DNA of 64,000 bases, from the NCBI RefSeq assembly GCF_001953865.1, contig NZ_MQUQ01000001.1, forward strand, positions 330,890-394,889, given 5' to 3'. Positions within the stretch are counted from its first letter, which is position 1. Each line of letters begins with the position of its first letter. Of this stretch, positions 1-8,927 are shown piece after piece. This DNA is from Amycolatopsis coloradensis (GTDB taxonomy: Bacteria; Actinomycetota; Actinomycetes; Mycobacteriales; Pseudonocardiaceae). The translations under genes and the position numbers were made by a program. Below the pieces are notes generated by a model. It worked only from the letters and a program-made list of their open reading frames with translations. It had not been told where the DNA came from and did no database searches.

Positions 1-1
1 C

Positions 2-559
2 GTCTGGGAAGTGATGCTCAGCCCGCAGTACGGGGTGATCAACGAATGGGGTACCCGGCTGCTCGGCTGGGACCGGCCGATCGCCTTCCTCACCCAGCGG
101 GAGACCACGATCTCCTTGCTGGGCTTGGAGATCCCGGTGCCGGTGGCGTTGCTGACGGTCATCGTGTTCGAAGGCTGGCGGTACTTCCCGTTCGCCTTCC
201 TCTTCCTGCTGGCGCGGCTGCAGGCGGTACCGGCGGACTTGGAAGAGGCCGCCCGCGTCGACGGAGCCACCCCCACCCAGCGATTCCGGCACATCCTGCT
301 GCCGCAACTGGCCGGTGTGATGGCGCTGCTGGCGATGTTGCGGTTCGTCATGAACTTCACCAAGTTCGACGACGTCTACCTGCTCACCGGCGGCGGCGCG
401 GGCACGGACGTGGCCAGCGTGCGCGTCTACGACTTCATCACCGCACGGTTCGACGTGGGCGCCGCCTCGGCGCAGGCACTCGCCCTGGCGGCGGTGCTGC
501 TGGTGTTCCTCGCGGTCTACCTGAAGTTCTTCGCCCCGAAGCCGGAGTCCAGGTCATGA
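2..559 (+). CDS. Sugar ABC transporter permease, MalF type (5' end outside window)
   Basis: This is the C-terminal two thirds of an integral-membrane subunit of a carbohydrate ABC importer. The coding frame is open from the first bases, so the start lies upstream; about 185 residues are visible against roughly 290 for the family. Several hydrophobic helices are visible. The cytoplasmic EAA loop that docks the ATPase is clear (EEAARVDGATPTQRFRHILLPQL region, about residues 80-102 of the visible part). Its stop overlaps the start of the next permease (ATGA at 556-559), so the two are translationally coupled, as expected for a MalF/MalG pair. The substrate cannot be told from the permease, but the downstream ROK protein and sugar-type oxidoreductase support a sugar or sugar derivative. 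Confidence 0.93.
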   Translation, partial: VWEVMLSPQYGVINEWGTRLLGWDRPIAFLTQRETTISLLGLEIPVPVALLTVIVFEGWRYFPFAFLFLLARLQAVPADLEEAARVDGATPTQRFRHILLPQLAGVMALLAMLRFVMNFTKFDDVYLLTGGGAGTDVASVRVYDFITARFDVGAASAQALALAAVLLVFLAVYLKFFAPKPESRS

Positions 560-1422
560 ACCGCGACGCCATCGAGACCAGGATTTTCGGGGTCCTGCGC
601 TGGGTCGTGCTCGCCGCACTCGCGCTGATGACCCTGTTCCCCTTCTACTACATGGTCTTGCTGTCGATCCGGCCGATCGAGGACCTGCTGCGCGATCCCG
701 GCGCGCTGTGGGTGAGCGTGGCCGACTGGACCACCGCGACCTATGAGGAGGTCCTGGTCTCCCAGGAGTCCGGTGGGCAGGGCATGCTGGCGCTGCTGGT
801 GAACTCGGCACTGGTCTCGGTCGGCACGGTGCTCCTCACCCTGGCCGTGTCGATCCCCGGCGCCTACGCGGTCACCCGGCTCCGGTTCACCGGGCACCGG
901 CAGGTGCACTTCCTCTTCCTGGCGGTCTACCTGTTCCCGGCGATCCTGCTGGCGGTGCCGCTGTTCGTGCTGTTCACCAAGCTGGGCCTGCGCGACTCCC
1001 TGATCGGGCTGACCATCGTCTACATCGCGCAGACCATCCCGGTCTCCATCTACATGCTGCGCAACTACCTGTCCACGATCCCGGAGAGCGTGGAAGAGGC
1101 GGCCGCGATCGACGGCTGTTCCCGCGGGCAGGTGCTGTGGCGGGTCACCGTTCCGCTGGCCGCTCCGGCGATCATGGCCAACGCACTGTACGTTTTCATG
1201 ATCGCGTGGAACGAGTTCCTGTTCGCTCTCCTCTTCCTGGTGGCGGACCGTTCGAAGTGGACGGTCTCACTCGGGCTGGCGCAGCTCTCGGGAGGCATCG
1301 AGGTGCCGAAGACCGTGCTGATGGCGGGCTCGGTGCTCTTGACCGTCCCCATCGTGCTGTTGTTCTACGCTGCGCAACGGATGCTGACCGAAGGGCTGAC
1401 CAGCGGTGCTGACAAGGGTTGA
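556..1422 (+). CDS. Sugar ABC transporter permease, MalG type
   Basis: This is the partner permease of the importer, 288 residues, with six predicted membrane segments. The EAA loop reads EEAAAIDGCSRGQVLWRVTVP at about residues 180-200. The ATG at 556 overlaps the previous stop. A longer in-frame reading from position 46 exists but has no domain support and lies antisense-like over the first permease in another frame, so 556 is the start. The C-terminus ends with the short conserved tail (LTEGLTSGADKG) common to MalG-like permeases. The ATPase and solute-binding protein are not in the window and presumably lie upstream or elsewhere. Confidence 0.95.
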   Translation: MNRDAIETRIFGVLRWVVLAALALMTLFPFYYMVLLSIRPIEDLLRDPGALWVSVADWTTATYEEVLVSQESGGQGMLALLVNSALVSVGTVLLTLAVSIPGAYAVTRLRFTGHRQVHFLFLAVYLFPAILLAVPLFVLFTKLGLRDSLIGLTIVYIAQTIPVSIYMLRNYLSTIPESVEEAAAIDGCSRGQVLWRVTVPLAAPAIMANALYVFMIAWNEFLFALLFLVADRSKWTVSLGLAQLSGGIEVPKTVLMAGSVLLTVPIVLLFYAAQRMLTEGLTSGADKG

Positions 1423-2611
1423 CCGGCCACCGGCCGGATCGTCGCAGCATTCGGCGGGACACCTGCTGTGGCTGGTACGGACGGGCCGGGCCACCACCCG
1501 CGCGGAACTCCAGCGGCGGACCGGCTTGGCCAGGTCCACCGTGGGGCAGCGGCTGGACGCCTTGCGGGACGCCGGGCTGCTGCACGCCAACGGGGTGACG
1601 ACCTCCACCGGAGGCCGTCCGCCGTCGAGACTGGAGTTCAACCACCGGCACGGGGTGGTGCTCGCCGCGGATCTCGGCGCCACCCACGCCCGGCTCGCGG
1701 TTTTCGACCTCGCCGGCGCCCTGTTGGCCGATTCGGTCATGCCGTTGCACATCGGTGACGGCCCGGAGCCGGTACTGGACTGGGTGGACGGCGAACTCCG
1801 CATAGTGCTGCGGCGGTCGGGGCACGCCGACGACCAAGTACGCGGGCTGGGCATCGGCGTGCCCGGCCCGGTGGAGTTCACCACCGGCGTCGTGCACCAG
1901 CCGCCGATCATGCCGGGCTGGGACGGTTTCCCGATCGCCGATTCCCTGCGGCGGCGATGGAACGTGCCGGTGCTGGTGGACAACGACGCCAACGCCATGG
2001 CCTTCGGCGAGTACACGAGCACCTACCCGGACTGCCCGTCACTCGTGCTGGTGAAGGTGGCCACGGGAATCGGGGCCGGGCTGGTCCTGGACGGTTCGGT
2101 GTACCGCGGCATCGACGGTGGCGCCGGGGACATCGGGCACATCCGCGTCGACGCCACCTCTCAAGCCCGGTGCATGTGCGGTGCCTCCGGCTGCCTCGCC
2201 GCGCTGGCCAGCGGTGCCGCGCTGGCCGAACGTCTCACCGCCGCCGGGATTCCCGCCGCGTCGGGCCGCGAATTCGTCTCGCGGCTGACGGAGGGCGGGC
2301 CCGAAGCCGCCGCGCTGGCGAGGGAAGCCGGGCAACTGGTGGGCGTCGTCCTGAGCACGGTGATCAGTCTGGTGAATCCTCAGGTGCTCGTGCTGGCCGG
2401 GGATCTCGCCGGCACCCAGTTCGTCACCGGAGTCAGGGAGGTGCTGTACCAGCGTGCGCTGCCGAGAGCGACGCGGAACCTCGAAGTGGTGACCAGCGCT
2501 CTCGGTGACCGTGCCGGAGTACTCGGTCTGAGCGCGCTGGTGGTGGACTCCGTGTATTCACCGGCCGAGGTGGACCAGCGGCTCGAACTGATGAACGCGC
2601 TCGAAGCATGA
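1406..2611 (+). CDS. ROK-family transcriptional regulator
   Basis: This 401-residue protein has an N-terminal winged helix-turn-helix (about residues 20-70, with RAELQRRTGLARSTVGQRL) followed by a ROK sugar-kinase-like fold. Visible ROK motifs are the phosphate-binding strand AADLGATHARLAVFD, the active-site-like DNDANAMAFGE, and the zinc signature IGHIRV...CMCGASGCLA (CxCGxxGCL). The GTG start at 1406 overlaps the permease end by 17 bases. By family knowledge such NagC/XylR-type proteins repress sugar operons and respond to a sugar or sugar phosphate. The position inside the operon suggests it controls the transporter. Whether the ROK domain still phosphorylates sugar is not decidable here. 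Confidence 0.93.
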   Translation: MLTRVDRPPAGSSQHSAGHLLWLVRTGRATTRAELQRRTGLARSTVGQRLDALRDAGLLHANGVTTSTGGRPPSRLEFNHRHGVVLAADLGATHARLAVFDLAGALLADSVMPLHIGDGPEPVLDWVDGELRIVLRRSGHADDQVRGLGIGVPGPVEFTTGVVHQPPIMPGWDGFPIADSLRRRWNVPVLVDNDANAMAFGEYTSTYPDCPSLVLVKVATGIGAGLVLDGSVYRGIDGGAGDIGHIRVDATSQARCMCGASGCLAALASGAALAERLTAAGIPAASGREFVSRLTEGGPEAAALAREAGQLVGVVLSTVISLVNPQVLVLAGDLAGTQFVTGVREVLYQRALPRATRNLEVVTSALGDRAGVLGLSALVVDSVYSPAEVDQRLELMNALEA

Positions 2612-3477
2612 AACCGCTCGCGGTGGGGCTTGCCGGAGCGGGGCCGTGGGCGGGGGCGATGCACGCGCCGACGCTGGCCAAGGGGCCGGAGACCACGCTC
2701 GCCGCGGTGTGGACCCGCCGGCGGGAAGCCGCCGAGACCCTCGCGAAAGCGCACGGGAGCGTTCCCGTCGCCTCGTTCGACGAACTGCTCGATCATTGCG
2801 AGGCCGTCGCGTTCGCCGTGCCGCCCTCGGTGCAAGCGGTGCTGGCGGTGCGCGCCGCGAACCGGGGAAAGGCGCTGCTCCTGGAAAAGCCGGTGGCGCT
2901 GACCGTGCCGGACGCCCGCCGGGTGGCCGAGGCCGTCGGGGAAGCCGGGGTGGTGTCGCAACTGGTTCTCACCAAGCGCTACCACCCGCGGACCCGGGAC
3001 TTCCTCGAACGGGCCGCCACCTTCACCGCCACCGGTGCGCGTTCCTGCTATCTGCACGGAGCTTTTCTCGGTGGCGAGCAAGCGACGTCCTGGCGTTTGG
3101 AACACGGCGCGTTGCTGGATCTGGGACCGCATCTGCTCGACCTGCTCGAAGCCGCGGTGGGTCCCATCGCCTCACTCCGCGGCACCGGGGATCCGCGCCA
3201 CTGGCTGGAACTGACCTGTGAGCACGAGAACGGGGTGGTCAGCCAGGCCTCCCTCTCCGGTTCCATCGGCCTGCGGCGCGCGAGCACAGTCGTGGACCTG
3301 TTCGGGCCCGACGGCCAGCTCCACTACGACACCGCCGAACTTGACCACGCCGAATGCTGGCCGGTTCTGCGGAGGGAGTTCGCCGCCGCCGTCCGCTCCG
3401 GGCGGCCTCCGGCCTTGGACGTGTGGCACGGACTACGGCTGCAGGAACTACTGGACCGGGCTCAGCCACCTCGCTGA
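2608..3477 (+). CDS. Gfo/Idh/MocA-family NAD(P)-dependent oxidoreductase
   Basis: This 289-residue protein starts with an ATG overlapping the stop of the ROK gene (ATGA). It has an N-terminal Rossmann fold (VGLAGAGPWAGAMHAPTLA) and the diagnostic EKPVALT motif at about residues 92-98, where the lysine takes part in catalysis in this family. The C-terminal alpha/beta domain is somewhat shorter than the usual 330-380 residues. Members oxidise or reduce sugars, inositols and related polyols, which fits a sugar-import operon. The exact substrate is unknown. The operon closes with the hairpin at 3554-3592. Confidence 0.9.
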   Translation: MKPLAVGLAGAGPWAGAMHAPTLAKGPETTLAAVWTRRREAAETLAKAHGSVPVASFDELLDHCEAVAFAVPPSVQAVLAVRAANRGKALLLEKPVALTVPDARRVAEAVGEAGVVSQLVLTKRYHPRTRDFLERAATFTATGARSCYLHGAFLGGEQATSWRLEHGALLDLGPHLLDLLEAAVGPIASLRGTGDPRHWLELTCEHENGVVSQASLSGSIGLRRASTVVDLFGPDGQLHYDTAELDHAECWPVLRREFAAAVRSGRPPALDVWHGLRLQELLDRAQPPR

Positions 3478-3553
3478 CGATGCACCTACCCGGTGGAGCC
3501 CGAAGCCCACGGCGGACTCGCACCGTGCCCCCGCTCTGTACGACACCTACGAC

Positions 3554-3592
3554 GCCGGTCAGGACCAGAGAGCCGAATGGGTCCTGACCGGC
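3554..3592. terminator. Bidirectional stem-loop terminator
   Basis: A perfect 13-bp inverted repeat (GCCGGTCAGGACC, 3554-3566, and its complement, 3580-3592) is separated by 13 bases. It sits between the convergent oxidoreductase (+) and hemerythrin-like (-) genes, where a shared terminator is expected. There is no long T run, which is common for actinomycete terminators. Confidence 0.75.
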
Positions 3593-3600
3593 CGTGAGAT

Positions 3601-4155
3601 TCAGCGGCCGAGGACGTCGCGGATGGCGTCTCGGGCCCGGTCCATGATCGCGACGGGCGGGCCGAGCAGAAAGTTCGCCGTCGCGCTCTCCACTCCGGGA
3701 TGGGGCCGGGTCGGAGCAATCGCCTCCGCCACTCGGACGGTCGCGGCCATGGCGCGGAGCCGGTCCGGCCCGTGTGCCGCCCGGAGCAGGGGGAATTCCT
3801 CCTTTTCTTCGTGTTCGGCGTGCGCGAGAACGTCTTCGCGCAGTTGGACGAGCAAGGTGTCGAAGCCCTCGGCCTCCGGGCCGATCTCGGTCAGGGTGAC
3901 GAGCAATCGCTTGGCGCGGTGTTCTTCCCCCACGCGGGCTTCGACGACATGTTCGCCACCCCGCAGGCGGCGCACTTCCGGGTGGATCACCTCTTCTTCG
4001 GCGGTTTCGTGCACCGCGAGCAGCCGGACGAGGTCACGGAACAGGTCCCGGCGCCGTTCTCCCTCCGCGGTCTCCAGGTCGGTGAACAACTGCCGGATTT
4101 CGTCGTGTTGCCGGTGCAACAGGGCGATGACGTCCTCGTTTTCGTTGTCGGGCAT
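3601..4155 (-). CDS. Hemerythrin HHE-domain protein
   Basis: This 184-residue soluble protein has two HHE-type metal-binding segments: [11 protein letters not shown] (about residues 11-21), [13 protein letters not shown] (about residues 46-58) and [13 protein letters not shown] in the second half. The family binds a di-iron centre that can bind oxygen, nitric oxide or peroxide. The start is chosen at 4155 because AAGGAG lies 6 bases upstream; the ATG one codon earlier is too close to that site. It is transcribed away from the cytochrome oxidase gene. A role in oxygen or redox handling is reasonable but unproven. Confidence 0.9.
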   Translation of the reverse strand: MPDNENEDVIALLHRQHDEIRQLFTDLETAEGERRRDLFRDLVRLLAVHETAEEEVIHPEVRRLRGGEHVVEARVGEEHRAKRLLVTLTEIGPEAEGFDTLLVQLREDVLAHAEHEEKEEFPLLRAAHGPDRLRAMAATVRVAEAIAPTRPHPGVESATANFLLGPPVAIMDRARDAIRDVLGR

Positions 4156-4299
4156 CATCTTCTCCTTTGTCCGGGGTTGGATGTCCGGTTGCCGAAGGGT
4201 TCCCGGATCACCCTGCTGCACACCTCACCGCGAAGGTGTGAAAGCCGAAAAACCCGGGTACACGCGTGCGACGCCCCGGGACGAAGGACAGGTAGTTCC

Positions 4300-6072
4300 A
4301 TGACCCAGACGCCGGCACGGGCCGCACCGGTCCAGCACCCACCTCGCCAGTCAGGCAAGCGGGGAAACACCCTGTTGAAGCTGATGAGGACGACCGATCC
4401 GAAGACGATCGGCGTGCTGTACATGGTCACGTCGTTCGGGTTCTTCCTGATCGGCGGGCTCACGGCGCTGCTGATGCGGGGCGAACTGGCGCGGCCGGGC
4501 CTGCAATTCCTTTCCCCGGAGCAGTACAACCAGTTGTTCACCATGCACGGCACCATCATGTTGCTGCTCTACGCGACGCCGAACGTCTTCGCCTTCGCCA
4601 ATTTCCTGGTACCGCTGCAAATCGGCTCGCCGGACGTGGCGTTTCCGCGGTTGAACGCTTTCTCCTATTGGCTCTACCTGTTCGGCGCGATGGTCGTGCT
4701 AAGCGGCTATCTGACACCCGGCGGACCGCCGGACTTCGGCTGGACCGCCTACACCCCGCTGTCGACCGCCGTGCACAGCCCGGGTGTCGGCGGTGACCTC
4801 TGGATCGCCGGGCTGATAGTGACCGGACTGGGGACGATCCTGGGCGCGGTCAACATGATCACCACGATCGTCTGCCTGCGCTGCCCGGGAATGCTGATGT
4901 GGCGAATGCCGATCTTCACCTGGAACATCCTGTTCACCAGTATCTTGATCCTGCTGGCGTTCCCGATCCTGACCGCGGCGCTGTTCGGCTTGATGGCCGA
5001 CCGGCATCTCGGGGCGCACGTCTTCGACCCGGCCAACGGCGGGGTGATCCTGTGGCAGCACCTGTTCTGGTTCTTCGGCCACCCGGAGGTCTACATCGTC
5101 GCGTTGCCGTATTTCGGCATCGTCACGGAGATCATTCCGGTGTTCAGCCGGAAACCGTTGTTCGGCTACAAGACCATGGTGTTCGCGACGATCTCGATCA
5201 CCGCGCTGTCGATCGCGGTGTGGGCGCACCACATGTTCGCCACCGGCGCCGTCCTGCTCCCGTTCTTCTCGATCATGACGTTCCTCATCGCGGTGCCGAC
5301 CGGGATCAAGTTCTTCAACTGGATCGGCACCATGTGGAAGGGACAGCTGACCTTCGAATCGCCGATGCTGTGGTCGGTCGGGTTCATGGTGACGTTCCTG
5401 CTCGGCGGGTTGACCGGGATCATCCTCGCCTCCCCGCCGCTCGATTTTCATGTGCACGACAGCTATTTCGTGGTCGCGCACTTCCACTACGTGCTGTTCG
5501 GCACCATCGTGTTCGCCACCTTCGCCGGGATCTACTTCTGGTTCCCCAAGATGACCGGCCGGATGCTCGACGAACGGCTCGCGAAATGGCATTTCTGGAC
5601 CACGTTCCTCGGCTTCCACACGACGTTCCTCGTCCAGCACTGGCTCGGCAACGCCGGCATGCCACGGCGCTACGCAGACTATCTGCACAGTGATCAGTTC
5701 ACCGGCATGCACATGGTCTCGACGATCGGCGCGTTCTTGCTCGGACTGTCGGTATTGCCGTTCCTCTGGAACGTGGTCAAAAGTTACCGTTACGGCGAAC
5801 CGGTCGACGTCGACGACCCGTGGGGATTCGGCAACTCACTGGAATGGGCCACCACCAGCCCGCCGCCGCGGCACAACTTTTTCGACCTGCCCCGCGTCCG
5901 CTCCGAACGCCCCGCCTTCGAACTGCACTATCCGCACATGATCGAACGTATACGCGCGGAGGCCCACCGCGGTCCGGGACATCCGAAGGACGTCGCGGAC
6001 CCGGCCGAACTCGCCGCCGCGGCCACCCAGCCGGACGACCAAGGTCCGGGAAGCGACCCCAGGGGCCGCTGA
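4300..6072 (+). CDS. ctaD: Cytochrome c oxidase subunit I
   Basis: This is the haem-copper catalytic subunit of the aa3-type terminal oxidase: 590 residues with about twelve membrane helices. Visible metal-ligand motifs are the low-spin haem histidine region ([12 protein letters not shown]), the CuB/Tyr segment [14 protein letters not shown], the histidine pair AHHMFATG, and the haem a3/a ligands in [11 protein letters not shown]. The start at 4300 follows GAAGGACAGG. A longer open frame runs upstream but overlaps the divergent hemerythrin gene and has no homology. Actinomycetes often carry several ctaD copies away from the ctaC/ctaE genes, and this looks like such a stand-alone copy: no other oxidase subunit is visible nearby. 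Confidence 0.96.
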   Translation: MTQTPARAAPVQHPPRQSGKRGNTLLKLMRTTDPKTIGVLYMVTSFGFFLIGGLTALLMRGELARPGLQFLSPEQYNQLFTMHGTIMLLLYATPNVFAFANFLVPLQIGSPDVAFPRLNAFSYWLYLFGAMVVLSGYLTPGGPPDFGWTAYTPLSTAVHSPGVGGDLWIAGLIVTGLGTILGAVNMITTIVCLRCPGMLMWRMPIFTWNILFTSILILLAFPILTAALFGLMADRHLGAHVFDPANGGVILWQHLFWFFGHPEVYIVALPYFGIVTEIIPVFSRKPLFGYKTMVFATISITALSIAVWAHHMFATGAVLLPFFSIMTFLIAVPTGIKFFNWIGTMWKGQLTFESPMLWSVGFMVTFLLGGLTGIILASPPLDFHVHDSYFVVAHFHYVLFGTIVFATFAGIYFWFPKMTGRMLDERLAKWHFWTTFLGFHTTFLVQHWLGNAGMPRRYADYLHSDQFTGMHMVSTIGAFLLGLSVLPFLWNVVKSYRYGEPVDVDDPWGFGNSLEWATTSPPPRHNFFDLPRVRSERPAFELHYPHMIERIRAEAHRGPGHPKDVADPAELAAAATQPDDQGPGSDPRGR

Positions 6073-6630
6073 GTCGCGCCGCGACGAATTCACCTGCCGG
6101 ACATCAGTGACATTCTTTCCGTGATGCGGTCATCGCATGGATCGACGGGGACACGAACTGGTACAGCGGGGCAGAGACCGTTCCGTCATCGAGCCCGAGG
6201 AGATGCCGCCATTGTCGGTGCGGTGTTCCTGCTCGACAACCGGCTGCATCTCGGCCTCACCATCGGCGTGATCGCCCTCGGCGCCATCGCGTCCGCGGCG
6301 GCCCGCCGCCATCCGGTGCCCCGGGGGGTGTGATCGCCAGGACGTCCACGCGCCTTGTCCGTGGGCCTGCGGTACCGGGCGCAGGCGCCAGTGACACCAC
6401 CCCGACCGCGCCTCGCCCGTGAACACGTCCTGCTCACGATGCCAAAGATTCTCCGGCTGCTGTCGCGACGGCATCGTGCCCTGGCGCCTCAGCCACGATC
6501 CACCCGCCACGTGCGGAGAGTACGCGAGCATGGGATTCGATCTTGCCGTCCATACCGCTTGGAGGTGTGTTTTCGCCCCTGACTGGGTATCCACCGCACG
6601 ACCGTGTGTGCCCAGCCGAAGGAACATCAG
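6073..6630. other. Sparse region with one doubtful small membrane ORF
   Basis: No confident gene is seen in this 558-base stretch. A 70-codon frame on the + strand (6121-6333) has a hydrophobic C-terminal half (two weak membrane segments ending RRHPVPRGV). It lacks a clear ribosome-binding site and its N-terminal third is Arg/Gly/Thr-rich noise, so it may be a remnant rather than a gene. Confidence 0.4.
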
Positions 6631-6843
6631 ATGAGTGACAACACGCAGCCGAGCGACACTCCGAGTCCGGAGAAACCCCGCGAAGACTGGGCGACCGGCG
6701 ACGAGCCGATGACCGGACCGCAGCGTTCCTATCTGGGCACACTCGCCCAGGAGGCGGGCGAAACCGTCCCGGAGAACTTGACCAAGGCACAAGCGTCAAA
6801 GTTGATCGATCAACTCCAGAACCAGACTGGTCGCGGGCAGTAA
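6631..6843 (+). CDS. DUF3072-domain small protein
   Basis: This 70-residue acidic protein matches the short DUF3072 family. It has a polar N-terminal tail followed by the conserved core WATGDEPMTGPQRSYLGTLA and a C-terminal helix (KAQASKLIDQLQ). The ATG at 6631 follows GAAGGAA at a good distance. The family is widespread in actinobacteria and proteobacteria; its fold resembles a small SAP/KAQASK-type helical domain, and its function is unknown. It stands alone here. Confidence 0.85.
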   Translation: MSDNTQPSDTPSPEKPREDWATGDEPMTGPQRSYLGTLAQEAGETVPENLTKAQASKLIDQLQNQTGRGQ

Positions 6844-7225
6844 CGCGCAGGAAGAGTCTTTGACGTGTCCGTCCCGGCTCAGGATGCAAAGCTGTGAGCA
6901 GTGAGCCAGGGCGCGGCACGGGCTCGACCGCCATCGCGAACGAAACAGACACCGACAGTGTTGTCACAGCAAGTACTCCGGCGACGACTTCTCTGGTGTC
7001 CGGTCCACGACCGAGTCGCTGCCGCCGCGAACACCCCAAGGGCCTGGGCACGGGGTGCCGCCGCGGCGGCACCGCATCCAGCAGCCGTTACCGATCAGCG
7101 ACACCGGCTATTACATCGATCTCGGCGTCCACGGGGGAGACCAGCGGGACATCGCACGCACCATCAGCCTCACCGTAAACGGTGATTCAGGTGTAGGGCG
7201 TGGTTCGGCGGGGAAGTCCAGGTGC
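6844..7225. other. Intergenic region with a 16-bp palindrome
   Basis: No supported gene is seen. Positions 7170-7185 form a palindrome TCACCGT-AA-ACGGTGA, 40 bases before the start of the next small ORF. This is operator-like in size and position. Confidence 0.45.
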
Positions 7226-7381
7226 ATGACCCAGATAGCCAGCGCGCACGTGGGGATGACCGAAACAACCGGAAGGGCAGGCAACATCGCCGCCGTCCGG
7301 CGAATGCTGCTCGCCTTCGGCGTCGGCGGAGCGCTGGGATGCCTGTTGTGGATGGCGATCTGGCTGTCGACTCAATTGTGA
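7226..7381 (+). CDS. Small membrane protein (hypothetical)
   Basis: This is a 51-residue ORF with one clear C-terminal membrane segment (MLLAFGVGGALGCLLWMAIWLSTQL) and a polar, Thr-rich N-terminus. A GGGGAAG stretch lies about 9 bases before the ATG at 7226; a second in-frame ATG is at 7256. It is too short for family assignment. The membrane segment and the upstream palindrome argue that it is real, but it could be chance. Confidence 0.4.
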   Translation: MTQIASAHVGMTETTGRAGNIAAVRRMLLAFGVGGALGCLLWMAIWLSTQL

Positions 7382-7708
7382 GTCGGCCTGTTGAGCACGG
7401 ACACTCGCCCGCGCGAACGGTAGCGGTTCCGGTTGGCAGCGCCGTCGAAACGCCTGGGGCCCTCGATCAGTGACCGGGCTGGAACTCGGGGTGGGAAGTG
7501 CCCACCAGTTATCTCTACGCGTGACAGGAGTGGCGTCGCGCAGGACGCGGTTCCAGGCCGAGGGGTTCGATGAACCGCCAGTAGGCGTGCGGTCCGTCCC
7601 GCACCGCGCGCTCGAGGTCGTCAAGCCCTAAGCGCTGCCAGGACCCAGAAACCGGGCGCGCCGACCTTGATCCACCAACGTCGGCGGGAGTGGGAGTTCC
7701 CGGTGGGT
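7382..7708. other. Gene-poor stretch
   Basis: No gene can be supported in this 327-base stretch. A short minus-strand frame (7515-7620) encodes a plausible protein tail (LDDLERAVRDGPHAYWRF...) but lacks a usable start and may be a remnant. Confidence 0.3.
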
Positions 7709-7960
7709 TTAGTCCCGAAGCTTGCAGGCTTCCAACGCCCATTGCTGCCGGCCGTACTCCTCACGGAAAATCCGGTAGCAATCCAGGAGCGAGTCTTGGC
7801 GGCAAGCGTCAACGGCGATATCCGGATCGGCCGTTCCCTCATACGCCGCATGAAACACACAATCCTGGACGCTGTGGGTATCCGCTGACGCGCTCAGCGC
7901 CATCGGCACCATCGCGCCCGCCGCCAGCACGAACGCGGGCACCATCACTTTGCCGAACAT
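7709..7960 (-). CDS. Secreted four-cysteine small protein (hypothetical)
   Basis: This 83-residue protein has a typical Sec signal peptide (MFGKVMVPAFVLAAGAMVPMALSASA, likely cut after ASA at about residue 26) and a short mature part. The mature part has four cysteines (VQDC, VDAC, LLDC, LEAC), enough for two disulfides. The start at 7960 follows GGAAGGATGAGGGA; longer readings upstream are Arg-rich and have no ribosome-binding site. It is not recognised as a known family. Exported small disulfide proteins of actinomycetes can act as inhibitors, signals or toxins, but nothing here selects one role. Confidence 0.65.
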   Translation of the reverse strand: MFGKVMVPAFVLAAGAMVPMALSASADTHSVQDCVFHAAYEGTADPDIAVDACRQDSLLDCYRIFREEYGRQQWALEACKLRD

Positions 7961-8483
7961 TCCCTCATCCTTCCGGTCCGTCCGGCGAGAGCCCGCCGGT
8001 ACACGCTTTCCAGCACAACGTCTCCGCGGCCACGGCACCAGAGCTTTCCAGCGGGACCAGCCAACCGCGCCAGCGCGTCACCGCATCGTGGCCAATGACC
8101 TCACTGGTCGTAATTCGTGCCGGTCAGCGCTAACGCGCCGTCCGTCGTGCATGCCAGGCCAGGCAGCGGTTGTGCTCCGGGTTCGGCATGCACGGCGAAC
8201 AATCCGACACCGTGCGCTCAGGCTCGTCCCGGCGAGCATTCCGAACTCGACATTCGTGACGAAACCCGCCAGCAAGGCCGCGTTGCGGGAAGTCCAGCCC
8301 ATCGCGGCAAGTGGCCCGTTCGTCTTCATGAGTGCTCGCCCGAGCGGGCACTGTGCTGGCCGGTGGTGTCGACCACCCATCTGGGCCTGCGTTCGTGATG
8401 GCTTCGCTGGCGTGGAACCGTAGCCTCGTAAGGGGCCCGGCGGCTGGAATGGGCTTGAGATCCGCCTTGTGGAACTCCTGCAC
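7961..8483. other. Gene-poor stretch
   Basis: Several overlapping short frames exist on both strands over these 523 bases. None has a ribosome-binding site, recognisable domain or convincing composition. I see nothing functional in it. Confidence 0.4.
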
Positions 8484-8927
8484 TCATTTCTGGTCCGTTG
8501 CCGACAATCGGTCGAGGGCCCAGTTCATCTGACGCTCGAGCACGGCCCACTCCAACGTCGCCGTGGGTGTCACGAGCCGGACCACGTCCGTGCCGGGATC
8601 AACCGAGAGCACCTCGCGGCCCGTGGGGCTACGACGCTCATTCACCTCGATCTTGTCGACAATGATCTCCACCGCTTTTCGCCGCAGGAATCGCACGCCG
8701 CCGACGACGGGAACAAAATGGACGCGACCGGGCGACACCATGGCCTCACCGGCCCACCACTTTCCGCTCAACCCGTCGTGCGTACCGGTCACCACCCGGA
8801 CGCTGCACTCAAGCCGGTCGACGCGTTGCAGACGTCTCGCCCGACGTCGCTGCAGTATCACGCCAATACCAGCGGCGATACCACCACTGGCAACGGCGAC
8901 GATGAGAATGCGGATGATGTCGGGCAC
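8484..8927 (-). CDS. DUF2550-like membrane-anchored protein
   Basis: This 147-residue protein has one N-terminal membrane helix (IIRILIVAVASGGIAAGIGVIL) followed by RRR and a beta-rich cytoplasmic domain starting LECSVRVV, with a Trp-containing GKWWAGEA segment. The layout matches the actinobacterial DUF2550 family (membrane helix, then a 100-residue PH-like domain beginning with ECS/CSLR), but the match is by eye. The GTG at 8927 is preferred because AAAGAGG precedes it; a GTG at 8951 is also in frame. No operon partner is seen and the role is unknown. Confidence 0.6.
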   Translation of the reverse strand: MPDIIRILIVAVASGGIAAGIGVILQRRRARRLQRVDRLECSVRVVTGTHDGLSGKWWAGEAMVSPGRVHFVPVVGGVRFLRRKAVEIIVDKIEVNERRSPTGREVLSVDPGTDVVRLVTPTATLEWAVLERQMNWALDRLSATDQK

